A DNA stretch of 64,000 nucleotides from Isoetes taiwanensis (Eukaryota > Streptophyta > Lycopodiopsida > Isoetales > Isoetaceae), in the NCBI GenBank assembly GCA_021234155.1, contig JAJEKV010000045.1:1276635-1340634 (forward strand). Reading direction: 5' to 3'. The first letter of the stretch is position 1. Every line of letters starts with the position of its first letter. Made by a program: the position numbers and the translations under genes. Of this stretch, positions 11,413 to 23,500 are shown in pieces. The notes under the pieces were generated by a model that ran no database searches, was not told the DNA's origin, and was given only the letters and a program-made list of their open reading frames with translations.

Positions 11413-12325
11413 TTGGTGCAATAGATAGCTCTCATTGAGAGTTTTTCAATCTTGGGTAGTTTGCAGATTTTAACCCCATAGGATAGTAAAAAATGTTAAA
11501 ACGACTATTTTTTCAAATATATATTTGTGAAGAGAGCTAGTAGTGGAGTTGCAAGACAACGATCTTATATCTCTAAAATATGTCTAAAAAAGCTTTCAAA
11601 TGTAATAAATTTCATCTAAAAGGGAGTTACGGATCTCTAACTACGATAAAAACAGGTTTTAGGAGCAATGCGATTGCATCCCTAACCAAGTCCAGTCGAA
11701 ATTAGCTGTTTTAGGCTCCTAAACTTCAGAGAAGCCTATCATGGCACACATCTTTCTAAGAAACATGTTTGGTCTCAATCTATCACTTCATTTGAAGTTA
11801 TGACGTTTTTTGTGAAGAAAGCAAAGAGAGAAGAGTTTTTCTGGTGCAGTCAACTAGTCCTGTCCCATCAAGAGCCGATCATGATGTTTCTCAAGCTAAA
11901 ATGAGAGAATGCATTAGGAAGCATTCGAAAGAAAAATGCAAAATTACAATAAAATATATATACTACCTTTCTCAAATAGTGTAATGTAGAATGCCAATGG
12001 GCATTTTCATGGCAAATAAATAAAGATAAGGCAAGTTTTAATAAGGCTATGAGAATCAATATCCATTTTTATATGGCAAACATATCAAGCTGTAGAGATT
12101 ATGACTTAGCATGGATCTATTAAATGCCTTTTTAATTTTAGTGTATAAAACTTAAGCTTGCACTGATGCTTAGCTCCATCTATGCTAGAATTTTGGAGCC
12201 ATATACATAGCCCAATAGTCCTGCAATAATATCCAGGGTTTACTGCTAGAATTATTAACTATGAGTAAGCTTCCCAATAACTTAGTAACTAAACCAAGAG
12301 AGTGTCACTTACATAGTTGTGAATT
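11413..12325. other. Intergenic DNA downstream of the squalene-hopene cyclase gene
   Basis: AT-rich; nothing recognised on either strand. The first base is the right breakpoint of duplication copy A. Confidence 0.5.
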
Positions 12326-14487
12326 TTACGACATGAATGCAGAGTTTCCTTGAAGATGTTTCTTGTATGACCCCAAGGCACTTAAGGGAAAATATTGTGG
12401 GTAAAGTCCATATTTGAGATAAAACTCTCCTGGAAAACCCGTTCCTGTATTATAACGTTCAACCCATGAACCATTAGCCTGTTGGGTATTCAATAAATAT
12501 TGAATGCCCTTTTGGATGGACTTTGATTCATATATACCAAGAGCATCACCTGCTGCTAGTAGACCAAGAATTGCCCATGCAGTTTGGGATGGCGTGCTAT
12601 GCTCACCAACTCCTTTGAATGATGGATTGATGTAACTGAAGCAACTTTCACCCCAGCCACCATCACCATCTATACTCTTCTCTTGACATTCAACTAACCA
12701 AGCAACACCTTTACTAATCTCTTTTGCACAGGCATGAGGCGCAATGTGAGAAAGTGCAAGCAAAGCACTAGATGTACCATATATGTAATTGACACCCCAA
12801 CGACCAAACCAACAACCTTCAGGTTCCTGCCCACCCACCAAATACATGATAGCTTTCTGTATGGAGGATGAAGGGAGGGAGGGCATGCCATGGCCTTCCA
12901 TCTGACCACACATCTCAACGACTCTTGCGGTGACATCGATAGAGCTAGGATCAATCATAGCTTTCATGTCACTATATGGGGTGGAGTTCAACCAAGATTG
13001 GTTATTATCAACATCATAAGCTCCCCAACCTCCATCTTTGCACTGCATACTCTTAATCCAATCTATTGCTCGACGGATTGCATCATTTATTGAAGAAGTA
13101 TTCTCAAGATTAACTAGATTGAGTGCCATTACAACATTGGCAGAGTCATCAATGTCGGGGTAGAGTTGTTGTTCAAATTGAAATCCCCATCCTCCTGGCT
13201 TGCCCATCTTGTTCTTCACAGCCCACTCTCCATATTGAACAATTTGGTTTTTAAGAAGCCATTGGATACCCATTTGTATGGAAGGATGATCTGGACGGAT
13301 TCCAGAATCCACAAGAGCACGGATTGTGTGGCTAGTATCCCACACTGGAGATGTGATCTGCTGCACTCGCAACTCATCCTCTGTCTCAATTGCATAGAAT
13401 TTCCGCCATGCTATAAAAGCACGCTCCACTATAGGATGCGAGGCTGGATAACCTAATGCTTTCAGGCCTAATAGAGAGTAAAATGTGAATATAGAACCTC
13501 CCCAATCCCCAGATGCGGTCCTTCTCTCCAGCACCCATTCCTCAGCAGCTTTGATCCCGTGGTTTCTAAAGGGCACCAGGTTTAATTTCTCTGTCACCTT
13601 CAAGATATGATCTATTCCGATGAATAAATCTGTCCATTTGCCTTTAAATTGCAAGTTAGGAACAAAGATGCTTGGCGGCCTTCAGAATATAATTCATCAA
13701 GGAAAACAAGAGGATAGATTGGCTTACGGTCAAAGACAATGATGAGAGGGATGGTGCATGTACGCGCCCAACTGGCCATGTCATAGATGGTGGAGGGGAA
13801 CCAAGGAGGCAAGAGCATGATCCACGGAGGGATGGAGGGGATTCCACTCCAATCAAAGCATCCCAGAAGGGCAAGTTTCACCTTGGTGAAAATGCGGCAC
13901 TGGCTGATCCCACCATTTTGGACAATGAATTGGCGAGCTTTTTGCAAAGCAGGATCATTTGCAGATACCCGCAATAGCCTCAAAGTCATATACGCCTCCA
14001 CTGATACACTTAAATGCCCTCCGTCTCCATAAAACAACTCCCAACCCCCGCCCTCTCTTTGCTGGGATCTCAAGTATTTCTCCACCTTCCCAACTGGCTC
14101 CAGCTCCTTCCCAAACAATTTGTGGATCATCACAGCTTCTGCAACTGCTGTCACATCCCCATCCAATATCCCAACCCAAAAACCCTCATTGTTCTGAATT
14201 GACAAAAAGTATTCTTGGCTATGCTGGATCGCATTATCTAGCATTTCTTGCTCCATTGATCTATCTTCAGCAAAAGCTAATTTCGCTTTAAAATTAGAAG
14301 TACTAGCACCCAATTTATACACTAGCCAATGGGGTCCTCCATGGTCCATGGCATTTACTTTAGGAAACGTATAAGGAAGAATTGGTCGAAGTAACACCGT
14401 CATATAGTCCAACCAAACAAGAGACCATGCCCTGCTAGGTGGAAGAAAGTATTGATTGTCCGTTCCCATTCCTTTCTCGTATGGCAA
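12326..14487 (-). CDS. SHC-like: Bacterial-type squalene-hopene cyclase (class II triterpene cyclase), one frameshift
   Basis: Cyclises squalene without prior epoxidation to hopane-type or related triterpenes (hopene, hydroxyhopane, fernene; the exact product cannot be read off). The catalytic acid motif is DIDDSA in QLYPDIDDSANVVMALN, matching DxDD of squalene-hopene cyclases rather than DCTAE of oxidosqualene cyclases. QW repeats are visible: QNNEGFW, QQREGGGW, QCKDGGW, QEPEGCW, GDGGWGES, QQANGSW. The N-terminal frame runs 14487-13612 and the C-terminal frame to the stop at 12326. They join around 13664-13666, where the plus strand has AAA; one more A:T pair would give a continuous ~720-residue protein. 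No introns. Length 2162 nt; bacterial enzymes are ~630-650 aa, so there is an N-terminal extension of roughly 80 residues. Fern and moss homologues are known and thought to have come from bacteria. The break could be real or a homopolymer error. Confidence 0.93.
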
Positions 14488-17400
14488 TGAGGGATAACTT
14501 CAATATTATATTAGATTTATGCCTCCTGGAATAACTTGTCACAATATATGATATTATTATATCACTAGTAACGGTGCCCAGCGTTGCTGGGCATTCGTTG
14601 GCTGATTATGTGTTAGTAGTATTGTTGCCGACGATGCTGGGCAATTAAGATTGTGTGTCGGGCATGGTGGTACAACTCGAACTTTATGCATATGATGGTA
14701 AGCAATATGTTAGGGGATTGAGCTACATCGCTTTTCGCATGTACGGGGATATATGTAGTAGATAAGATTTAGATCTTAATTTCTTTTCCTTTGATCATTC
14801 CATAAGGTCACAAACACAATATAGGCTCTTTTTGTTCTTTCTTGCTAAAGAAGAATGTTTGCAAAGGCTACCGTTCTATGAAAGTGCTTCGACATGCATT
14901 GGGCAAGGCAAATAGCCTTTTTTTTATTAATAAGAAAAATGGCCTCCAGCAAGGCTTGCATCGCAGGGTGAATTTTTGTAGTCAAGCATCTAGACACCTA
15001 CATCTAACACCCCTAAAAGTGAGAGTTATATCTCAATTTAAGGTGTACACAAAATGTCCCCTAAAAGTGAGTTATATCTCAGTTTAAGGTGTACACAAAA
15101 TGTTTCAGTGGAGGTGACAACAGATGTGACAAAATGGTGGGTCTTTGAACTCAAAATGGTGGCATATTATGGATTGTACAATTTGGTGACATACATTGCA
15201 GGAATATAACCAACAATTACTTAGATGCCCTTATTGTTGTTCTCTTATTGTTGTTCTGTATTGTTTGGAGTATTGTAAAAATCATATGCTAACTTGCTTG
15301 TTAACTTAAATGCAGAGATTATATATGCAAGAAAAGACTGATGCCCAGAGAATATTGTGGCGGGGAGTCGCAAAGTGCAATATTAGAAGGAATATTCAAG
15401 AGAGACAACCCGACCTTTGATTTGTAGACCATTATAAAATGCTCATTTTGCTGCAATGTTGGAAGATATTGCCTATCGAGTTTGACTTTAAGCAACTTAT
15501 AGTTGCATGTTCAAATTTAAAACATTAACAACACAAGACCGCATGCTTCTTTGGAACTTAGAAAGAGATAAAAACAGTTCCCAAAATATCTCTTGACCAT
15601 TGGGGTATTTTGCAAGATCAGTGACCAAACAACAAAGATAGATGCTTTTTAATCAATAGCATATTGAACTCGTGCCTCTCAACAAAAAGCACAATATTTA
15701 CATAAAATGCCATTTCCACAAGAGTATAACTCGAAACTTCTTGTAGAGATCAAAAATGTGGAAGGCTAGGACAATCATGCAAGGACCCTCTGTCATAGCA
15801 TCCGGTACTCATCCAAATCTATAAGCCACAATGCATAGAGGTCTTGAAAAAGAAATGAACTGGCAGAAAAATGGGCCGATCATTGGGACCCTATCCTCTG
15901 CAATAGAAGGGATGGAGATACTCACGGAAATGGGCTCCACCGAATGGCTCTTCACAAATAACTCCTCCCGAAATAGAACAAAGACTATCCAATGAAAAAG
16001 AAGAAGTAAAATGAAAATGGGCTCCCTAATGGCTACTCTATTAATACACAAAGATAGCCTCATGCAAACAGCAGTGAAACATGCAACTTGCCATGCCGGA
16101 ATTTCTCGGCATGCCTAGGAAACGAACGGATGCATACGATCCCAAGCACAACAGGGCTCGAGTCCAACCAGCAAGGAAATGCCCAAGCCGTAAATTATAA
16201 AATGCAAGGCCGGATCCTGCTCGGATTTCGCCGCCATGATTCCAAATCTTTGGAGGAGGCCGAGCACATTGACAATTAATGAGCATGAATTAAGACGAAC
16301 CTCTAAAGGATAGAAATTTGACTCTGACACTCTAGCTTGGCTAAGAGTATTAGATAGATGTTCCTCTTCTCTCGTACAAAAAGCAAGCAAATACAAGAGA
16401 AATAAATATATCCGCAGAATCGCTTGAAACATTATAAATTGTTCAGATTGTGCCAAGGAACCGGCTATGGTGAAATTTGGAATCTGCAAACATATAAAAA
16501 CATTGAGCGTCTGAGAAAAAATGAATAGATGAGAAATAAAAGAAAGCTAAGATCAAAGATGCGGATGGAAGACTACTAAAGGAGGTATACATTGAATAAA
16601 TCAAAACCTGATTTCAAGTATGGACTTCAAAATTGCTTATATGCAAAGGAAAGCTCTAACCACTTGATTCCATTCATATCATATTACTGAACTTAATTTG
16701 CTTATTTTCAAAGGAAAACTCTAACAACTTTATTCATGTTTAATTCGGGTCAATTGACATAAGCCCCATGCAAAATTGTGGGCAAAACCCGTCTTTGTGC
16801 TAACATAAGAAAAACACCGACATAATAAAAATCGATGTGCTTATAGTTATGACCAAAACTTTGCATAGACGCACGCACATAGTTGTCTCATCCCCAATTA
16901 TTCACAATACTATGCATGTTCTTTGAAATGATCAAGCTAATCACAGGTCAAATGACAAAAGTGAAATAAATCGTTCGGGATACTGAGACTTGCGATTTAG
17001 GGCTAAGGTAAGCATTCGACTCTTCGGGATGCGGAGACAACCTAGAAAATGTGAAGTTGAAGTAAGCAACCCATAGCCACAACATAAAGTAGTAAATTTT
17101 TGCAAAGCACAGATGAGAAGTGTTCCACTTAGGGAACTTATAGCTAGATTGATTCATGGCTACCGGCTGTGACATATGGTGGCCAGATATGCTAGGATAT
17201 AATCGCTCTTTTATGTTTCTGGGGGTGCAAAACATGCATCTAGACGGCGCATGAGACAAAGCACCACATCTGGCCGGAGCTCCATGACTTTTTTTACGAG
17301 CAAGAATGCCTTGTTAAAGAGCTCACCGCCATGGCTAAGCGTAAAAGTGAAATTGGCCGGGGAGCAAAAGAAAACCAAAACATATGCCACGACCTTCCAT

Positions 17401-18445
17401 TCTCTACCAGTTATCATGAAGGAGAAACCGTAAAGAAAGGTATGTTGGAAAAAAAAGTCCAAAAACTCCAAACCGTTCAATTTAGGGCGTCGTTTAAGAC
17501 AGACATACATTAAAATTTTATAATATAGGATATGCGAGGCCACTCGCCACATTATATGATATTACATTATATATATTGTTATTATAACTTTTGCCTACGT
17601 GACTTCGAGGGCATGCGTGGGGCCAATGTTATAAACATATGTGACAATGAAAATAAATTGCAGAATGGGCACCCTAGTGTGGAATTCTGCACGCTAGTGT
17701 GCTATGGTAATGGTACCCCTTGCCAATCACATAAGCACATTTGACAATAGAATGATTTGCCACTCCAGTCCCAAGTGCTAGCACAAACAAAAGCCTAAAT
17801 TACTCACTTTCAACTTGCTAAAGTCACCGTAAATGTTAAATTAGCTAGGTGTAATAGTTTACTGAAACTAAGCTCAAGTCAGACATGCCGTCCACCTCAT
17901 AATTCTGCTTCAAAGGCTCGGGTCATAAACCCTAGTCATAACTAAGCTTCAACGGCCCGGATCACGCAGGCCGCCCAGCTCATTTGAGCTTCATGGCCAG
18001 AAAAAAGGAACTAAAAGGTCCTCTATTTATAATGATCACACCTCATCTTTACCTATTTTTGTTACTCACGTATTACATATAATGGTTTCATAAAAAAAAA
18101 AAATGTCATAAGAATCTAATTTTTGATTAAAACTTTTTTTTCCCAACCAAAATTTTGTAGCCCGTATTTGTGCATTTTAGGAAAATATTGACTTTGCGAG
18201 ATATTAGAAACCTTTAGTCTACAATCCTTCGGCTTTTCATTCATCTCAGATATAGGTTGGGCTAAAACCCTAAAAAGGGCTAAGCGGGAACCATTTCCTT
18301 ATCTTTGTACGCCGCCTAATCCGGCAATTCTTTTCATCCATTTGTAGGTGAGTTGCGATGTAGAACTCCTCCTTGATTTTGCAAGGCTAATAAGTCAGAA
18401 AGATGGGAAGTTGAAGCTTGCTAGTTAAAAGATGGTGCTTCGATC
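14488..18445. other. Intergenic DNA upstream of the cyclase gene
   Basis: The first ~300 bp must contain the cyclase promoter; no motif could be assigned. At 14577-14593 GCCCAGCGTTGCTGGGC is a perfect 7-bp hairpin with a 3-base loop, and a similar word (GACGATGCTGGGC) follows at 14630. Open frames on the minus strand at 16115-16489 and 17211-17552 have no recognisable domain. The rest is AT-rich and featureless. Confidence 0.45.
15010..15103. repeat. Two-copy tandem repeat, ~46 bp unit
   Basis: The unit CCCCTAAAAGTGAG ... TTATATCTCARTTTAAGGTG TACACAAAATGT occurs twice back to back, the copies differing by a 2-base indel and one substitution. Confidence 0.85.
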
Positions 18446-18648
18446 GGCTCCCGAAACTAACTCGAGCCGCCCGGGTTTGGGGTTCGCTTGGGCGAACCCG
18501 GTAGCAACGCCACGCAGGCATCCCGCCGCGATGCCCCCGCCACATCATTTGCGGGTTCGCCTGGGCGAATCCGACGGGTTCGCCTGGGCGAATTTTTGGG
18601 GTTCGCTTGGGCGAACCCGCTTGGTCTGATGAGTCAGTTTCGGGAGCC
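18446..18648. mobile_element. 203-bp fold-back MITE with internal GGTTCGC palindromes
   Basis: Terminal inverted repeats GGCTCCCGAAACTAACTC (18446-18463) and GAGTCAGTTTCGGGAGCC (18631-18648), one mismatch. The GC-rich interior contains at least four copies of the palindromic word GGGTTCGCYTGGGCGAACCC or half-sites of it. No coding capacity. The GC content is far above the flanks, so it is clearly an insertion; the target-site duplication is unclear. Confidence 0.75.
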
Positions 18649-21032
18649 AATAAAGTGGGCGGTTAAAAAATGTGGGGTCTTTCATTTATTTTGTTTTAAT
18701 CCTGCATTATGTCCAAGTGATTTTCCATCTACTGATTTTATTGAACCCCTTTGTTATTTTGTCTTGATTTTGGTCTTACAGATGTGTTTCTAGTGCTTCT
18801 TGGCAGTCGAGCGATGGGAGTAAACAAAAAACTTCATCCTGGTGAGCCTTGCTTTTCCCATATTATGGTTTGTTATTTTTCTACGGTTATTCCCTCTCTT
18901 TGTTTTGTTATGTAAGCAAGGCTTGTGAGTTGCCATCAAAGCTCTAGGTATCAAAAAGCTTCACGTTCTTGCCATGTTACATTCCTTCCCTTTCTTTTCT
19001 TCTCAGTGCACAGTATCCTATCACTCAAATCTTTTAAGGTTGCTAGATTGAGAGATTTTTATTGCAAGATCATAAAGGCAAATGAAATGAAAGCTAGGTG
19101 TCTGGTGGCTTTCTTCGGTTCTATTTAGCCTTATGGTGATTTCATTTTGTTTGTGCAATTGACTTCTATTTGATTTCTTCTTCTTTTTCAATTTCTTGAC
19201 GCATTAATCTCTAATTTGTTTCCTTTATGATCTTGCTAATAGAGTGTGGCTAGCATGATTCCTGTATTGCATTCTGCTCTTGCTGTTGTCTTATCTTATT
19301 TTGTCATTGAATTATCTAGAATGGTAGTTTGGAGGTATGAAAACAAAACTATTTGCTTTTATTCTTGTTTGACTGGCTTGGAAAGCTAAGAAGGAAATAG
19401 TAGACGATAGAGACAGATTTTTTATTATTCCATTGTTTCTTTGAATTGTCTCGTCTATGCGTGTAGCATGCCTTCCTGCTTTGTGGATATTGTGGATGGC
19501 AGATCTTTGCATATCACTACAGTGTCCACGACACCAGTATGGACTGAAAAAGAGGCTACAAGAGTTTAGTGCAAGCTAGAAGGGTTTAGCACAAATAGTT
19601 TATGCAAGGAAAATGATTTTTGCAGGTCGATTTGGCTCAAGATCATGACTTTAGGCATTGGCAATGGCAGAAATATGGAAGCAAAGCAGATGTCAGTATT
19701 CAAAACGATGAGATGAGTTTTTACCCAGTTAAAACATTCCATGGTGTCTAAATTGCATGGGTGTTTGTGGTATCAACATGTCTGGGGGCTTGCTATGTTC
19801 TTTGTAGAAACATGCTATGTTTGGGGCTTCTCTTATGCATTTGTGTTTGCCTGAGAGAAGTTATATTTTGTTATTATGTCAGTCTGATTACGGTGGCGAT
19901 CAAATACTTCTATGTTTTAGTCTGTTAGAGCTATGCATAGCAGTTTATGTATTACCATTAGGAAGTTATATTCCAAGAAACGAAGAGATGTATTATGTTC
20001 ACAAGATTATTCTTCCTTCTATTCTATTAGAATGTCGCGCTGTGCAATTCGATTGTTTGTCTTAAATTATATAAAAATGAGTTTTTTTAGAAAGTTTAGA
20101 GTTATCATACTAGCTATTGGAAATACCAAGGTTCAAATCCTTGGGCGCTTGATATATGCTTCTAATACAATTACTGCATGTTTAGCCAAATAAGTAATCA
20201 TGATTTTACAATGACGTATATGTTTTTTTTAATCTAAAACATTGACGTTTTAATGTAAAAACTTCACACAAAATAATAGTGGGAACTCTATAATGACAAT
20301 AGGGTTCAATGAACATTTCTTAATTATTTTTATATATAAAAATCAATACCAACTAAATATTAAAAACATTAAGCGTTTGATAGAAAAATTTAAGACAATT
20401 GATGTCTTATGATGATAATGGTTTCTAAGTTCAACATGTGGGATCACTTTTACTAAACTAATACTGATTGCTTTGTCCCAAGCACCATTAGTTTTTTCTA
20501 ATGTTGAATAGTTTAAAAGATTCAAGTACTTACTATTTTGATGAAAAAACCATTAGCAATTAGCCTCTGTTTCTTGATAAAACATTGAGACATGTTATTG
20601 TATAGAACAATATTGGTTCATATAAAAAGATATAAGCAACTTCACTAGGTAACCACTTTATGTTGCATGAACAATCAAAAGAAAAATTACTACTAGTTTA
20701 TGGTCCATATACAAAGTTCACTATTAAAACCATAGTAGTAAATCAAGCAAATTAACTATCATAAGATACCATAATCTTGAACTATGGAAAAAAACTAGAA
20801 CAATAGATCACAAAAATAGAATAGAATAGAACCACCCTATATAATTCTTCATGGTTAATCAACATATTAACCCACAAACTTAGATTAGTTTATTATTGTG
20901 GTCTTATGAAAAAACTGCTATGAAAAACTAATAACATTTATTTTTTGGGGGTCTTGTGCAAGGCTGCTAAACGTTCCGACAAAAAAAAAAACCCACGCTC
21001 CACAAAGAATATTGAAGTCGCGCATCACCCAT
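18649..21032. other. Intergenic, no gene recognised
   Basis: AT-rich with short unsupported open frames. At 20124-20142 CCAAGGTTCAAATCCTTGG looks like a tRNA T-arm, but no D-arm or anticodon arm was found upstream. Confidence 0.45.
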
Positions 21033-21491
21033 TGTGACGTTCCTAACCGACATGCCCTTAACCAACTGGGCAAAACCGTCTAGACGTTTATGAGTAGTCG
21101 CTTCTACCCATTTATGTTTCGATTGTCACCGGGGAACGCCCCACAGGCACATTCAAGGTTCGAATACTCGAGCGGTCTACCATGGGCCCGTTACAGTCTC
21201 TCCCACTAGAATTATGCTCGTCCTCGAGCATCCAAGGCTATACCATGTCACAATGATTACCAAGTCTTTGTAAATTACCCATGCATATAGGCACCCATGG
21301 AGACTCGAACTCGAGACCTGCTCTGATACCAACTGTGATGTTCCTAACCGACATGCCCTTAACCAACTGGGCAAAACCGTCTAGACGTTTATGAGTAGTC
21401 GCTTCTACCCATTTATGTCGGTGTCTCGGGAACGCCCCACAGGCACATTCAAGGTTCGAATACTCGAGCAGTCTACCATGGGCCCGTTACA
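21033..21491 (-). mobile_element. Complete TRIM (terminal-repeat retrotransposon in miniature)
   Basis: Two LTRs of 163 bp (21033-21195) and 158 bp (21334-21491). Read on the minus strand they start TGTAACGGGCCC and end TCACA, so they have TG...CA ends. Two bases inside the 5' LTR (the right one) the minus strand reads TGGTATCAGAGC (21331-21320), the primer-binding site complementary to initiator tRNA-Met. Just before the 3' LTR is a purine tract AGTGGGAGAGAC. Both sides are flanked by CCCAT (21028-21032 and 21492-21496), a 5-bp target-site duplication. The interior is only 138 bp and cannot code, so the element depends on enzymes from elsewhere. Confidence 0.93.
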
Positions 21492-21496
21492 CCCAT

Positions 21497-21880
21497 GAAC
21501 CTGCACATCACCAACAAAAAAAACCAATGGATAAAAAAAACCTCGAAAAGCGCGGGGCTGATCACGCGTGCCACGCGATAAAAAACAACATTTACATCTC
21601 GAAAAAACGAGGGGCTATTCACGCGTGCCATGCGACAAAAAACAAGATTTAAAATAATATATACATTAAGGGAGGATGGGTGGGAGTCAAAGGAACTGCT
21701 GAGAGAGGAGAAAATGCAACGCCGGTGAGAAGTCGATGAAGAACCTGCAAGAAATATCGATCCCCAAACAAACCAGAGACCCAAAAAATGCATGCAATGC
21801 ATGCATGCATGGGAGAGATGCATGCTCGCCCATTCGAATACCGATATGATGGCTCAAATCGATGGCATTGTGGATATGGT
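21497..21880. repeat. Diverged copy of the repeat family forming the 58.6-60.5 kb palindrome
   Basis: Shares CTGCACATCACCAACAAA, a GCGGGGCTGATCACGC-type block and the ATGCATGCATGCATG ... GATGCATGCTCGCCC end with the right arm at about 59850-60110. Two related ~55-bp blocks (CTCGAAAAGCGCGGGGCTGA and CTCGAAAAAACGAGGGGCTA, each followed by CACGCGTGCCAYGCGA) are adjacent at 21542-21645. The TRIM is inserted at its edge. Confidence 0.6.
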
Positions 21881-22472
21881 TGTATATTGACTATGTGAGT
21901 GCAAACATAAATGTATAAATGTAGTAGCAATAATTCTACGATCTTTCATGGCGATCCATGTAATACTTCAATCGTCTTACCTATATCAACCAAGGCTTTC
22001 TACTAAAGGGTGATGCAGATTGTCAAAAAGAATGTAATTGTATCCAGTTTATGTGAATAGGGGGCATTTATATTAATAGAAAAACTTGTTGATAGTCTAG
22101 CATTTTATTTCATAAAGTTGGAGATATAACCTCTCTCTATTTAAAACTGCAGGGATAGAGGAGAAAATAAGTTTGTCTTTTTTTATAATCATGTTGATTT
22201 TGACAGGTTTATGGCTAAGCAGATATTCAACTAAGCAGATATTCAACCTTTGTTTTTTGCATGGAGAGAATATTTTTTGGATGAGGAGGTTATTAATACT
22301 TGTTCTTTACTAAAACTTCACAATAATGCCCAAACCTGTATTGTGCGCTGAATTCGGTCTATGTCCTTGAATATCCATAGCTTATCCTGCAATGGAGGCC
22401 CACATCTACCAACATTTTTACTTAAAGGAGCAGCAAAAAAGTACTATTAACTAAATAAACTTAAGTATTACA
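21881..22472. other. Intergenic, nothing recognised
   Basis: AT-rich. Contains a short tandem duplication CTAAGCAGATATTCAA at about 22214-22246. Confidence 0.4.
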
Positions 22473-22712
22473 CTAATAATCCAAAAAGTTACATATATCT
22501 TTGAGATTATATGTTGCCACATTGAGTACATGAGCGGGTGCTTTGTCACACTTTGCAACACCAATTCCTTTCACGCCAACAATGTGCGCACGGATTCTAT
22601 CTGCTCCTCCAGTCCATAGGTGCTTACAATACTTGCAACGAACTCGGGCTTGTCCAGAAGTGGATGCTTCTTTAACAATCACAACATGTTCCCACTCCGG
22701 TCCCTTCACCAT
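22473..22712 (-). pseudogene. hAT transposase N-terminal fragment (BED-type zinc finger)
   Basis: The 79-residue open frame contains VRCKYCKHLWTGGADRIRAH followed by IVGVKGIGVAKCDKAP, the C-x2-C...H...C pattern of plant hAT BED fingers; compare CRMCGKPGKG...H...C in the hAT gene at 53728. Only the DNA-binding end is present; nothing of the catalytic or dimerisation domains was found nearby. Confidence 0.7.
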
Positions 22713-23059
22713 CCTAAAAATATCACATATAATTAAATCTACATATATGACATGACATGTCTAAATATACATGGCTGTCGCTCCTCTTTCAAGCATGCGT
22801 GTTTAGATCCTTCTATTCCATGGCTGAAGCTTGAAGAGAGTTGTTCCGAGTCAACGTTATCTATAAACACACATGTTGAGTTAAGCCACAGCAAAAAACA
22901 TGAGACAATTTGGCAAATTTTTCATTAGGTTCTCATACTTACATAGCCCAACAACAACAATAGCCTGTTTTTTGCTAGTTTCGCATAAGCAATGCCCTGT
23001 AGCACCAGCAACTTTTGTCTGTTAGAAGGAAATTAGCAGATCTTATCTGCTAACACAGT
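22713..23059. other. Intergenic, nothing recognised
   Basis: AT-rich DNA between two transposon fragments; no supported feature. Confidence 0.4.
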
Positions 23060-23500
23060 CCCTGTGGCAGAGCTGACATCAATCAAGACTCTATTAGCAT
23101 TGGCCGCTCAGATGGATATGGAAATCCGTCAGATGAATGCCAGGTTTTACAAGGTGTGTCAGTGAGTTTCTGTTTCAAATGGTTGGGCAAGCAAGTAATC
23201 TTAATAGTAATATATGTCGATGATCTGACATTGATCAGCCAAGGCATGGATAGGATTCACTCAACTAAACAAGCATTGAAGGTAGAATTCAGAATAATAG
23301 ATTTGGGCGAGATCCAAACATGCTTGGGCTTCCAGATAATCAGAAATCGAGCAAAGAGGAGGAGTAGACCATCAAATGACTGTGCAACAGGTTTGGTGTA
23401 TAGGTGCCTTCCAAAGGACACAACAAAAACAACATTACATGTCAGATTAAGCAAAGAGGTGGAGCAAAGAAACTGGAAGCAATAGTTGGATGAATCCAAA
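23060..23500 (+). pseudogene. Ty1/copia retrotransposon reverse-transcriptase fragment
   Basis: At about 23064-23150 the frame reads VAELTSIKTLLALAAQMDME, like the PVAK.TSIR..LA.AA...L segment of copia RT. At 23180-23360 another frame has VILIVIYVDDLTLISQG with the YVDD catalytic box, then LGEIQTCLGFQI. The stretch between these is missing and the frames differ, so this is a dead, internally deleted remnant. No LTRs were identified. Confidence 0.8.

Noticed and set aside
16115-17552. Minus-strand open frames of 103-124 residues
   Set aside because: No domain, no splice-supported extension, ordinary AT-rich composition; likely chance.
20090-20160. tRNA gene candidate (CCAAGGTTCAAATCCTTGG T-arm)
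   Set aside because: Only the T-arm is convincing; no D-arm, anticodon stem or acceptor stem could be paired.
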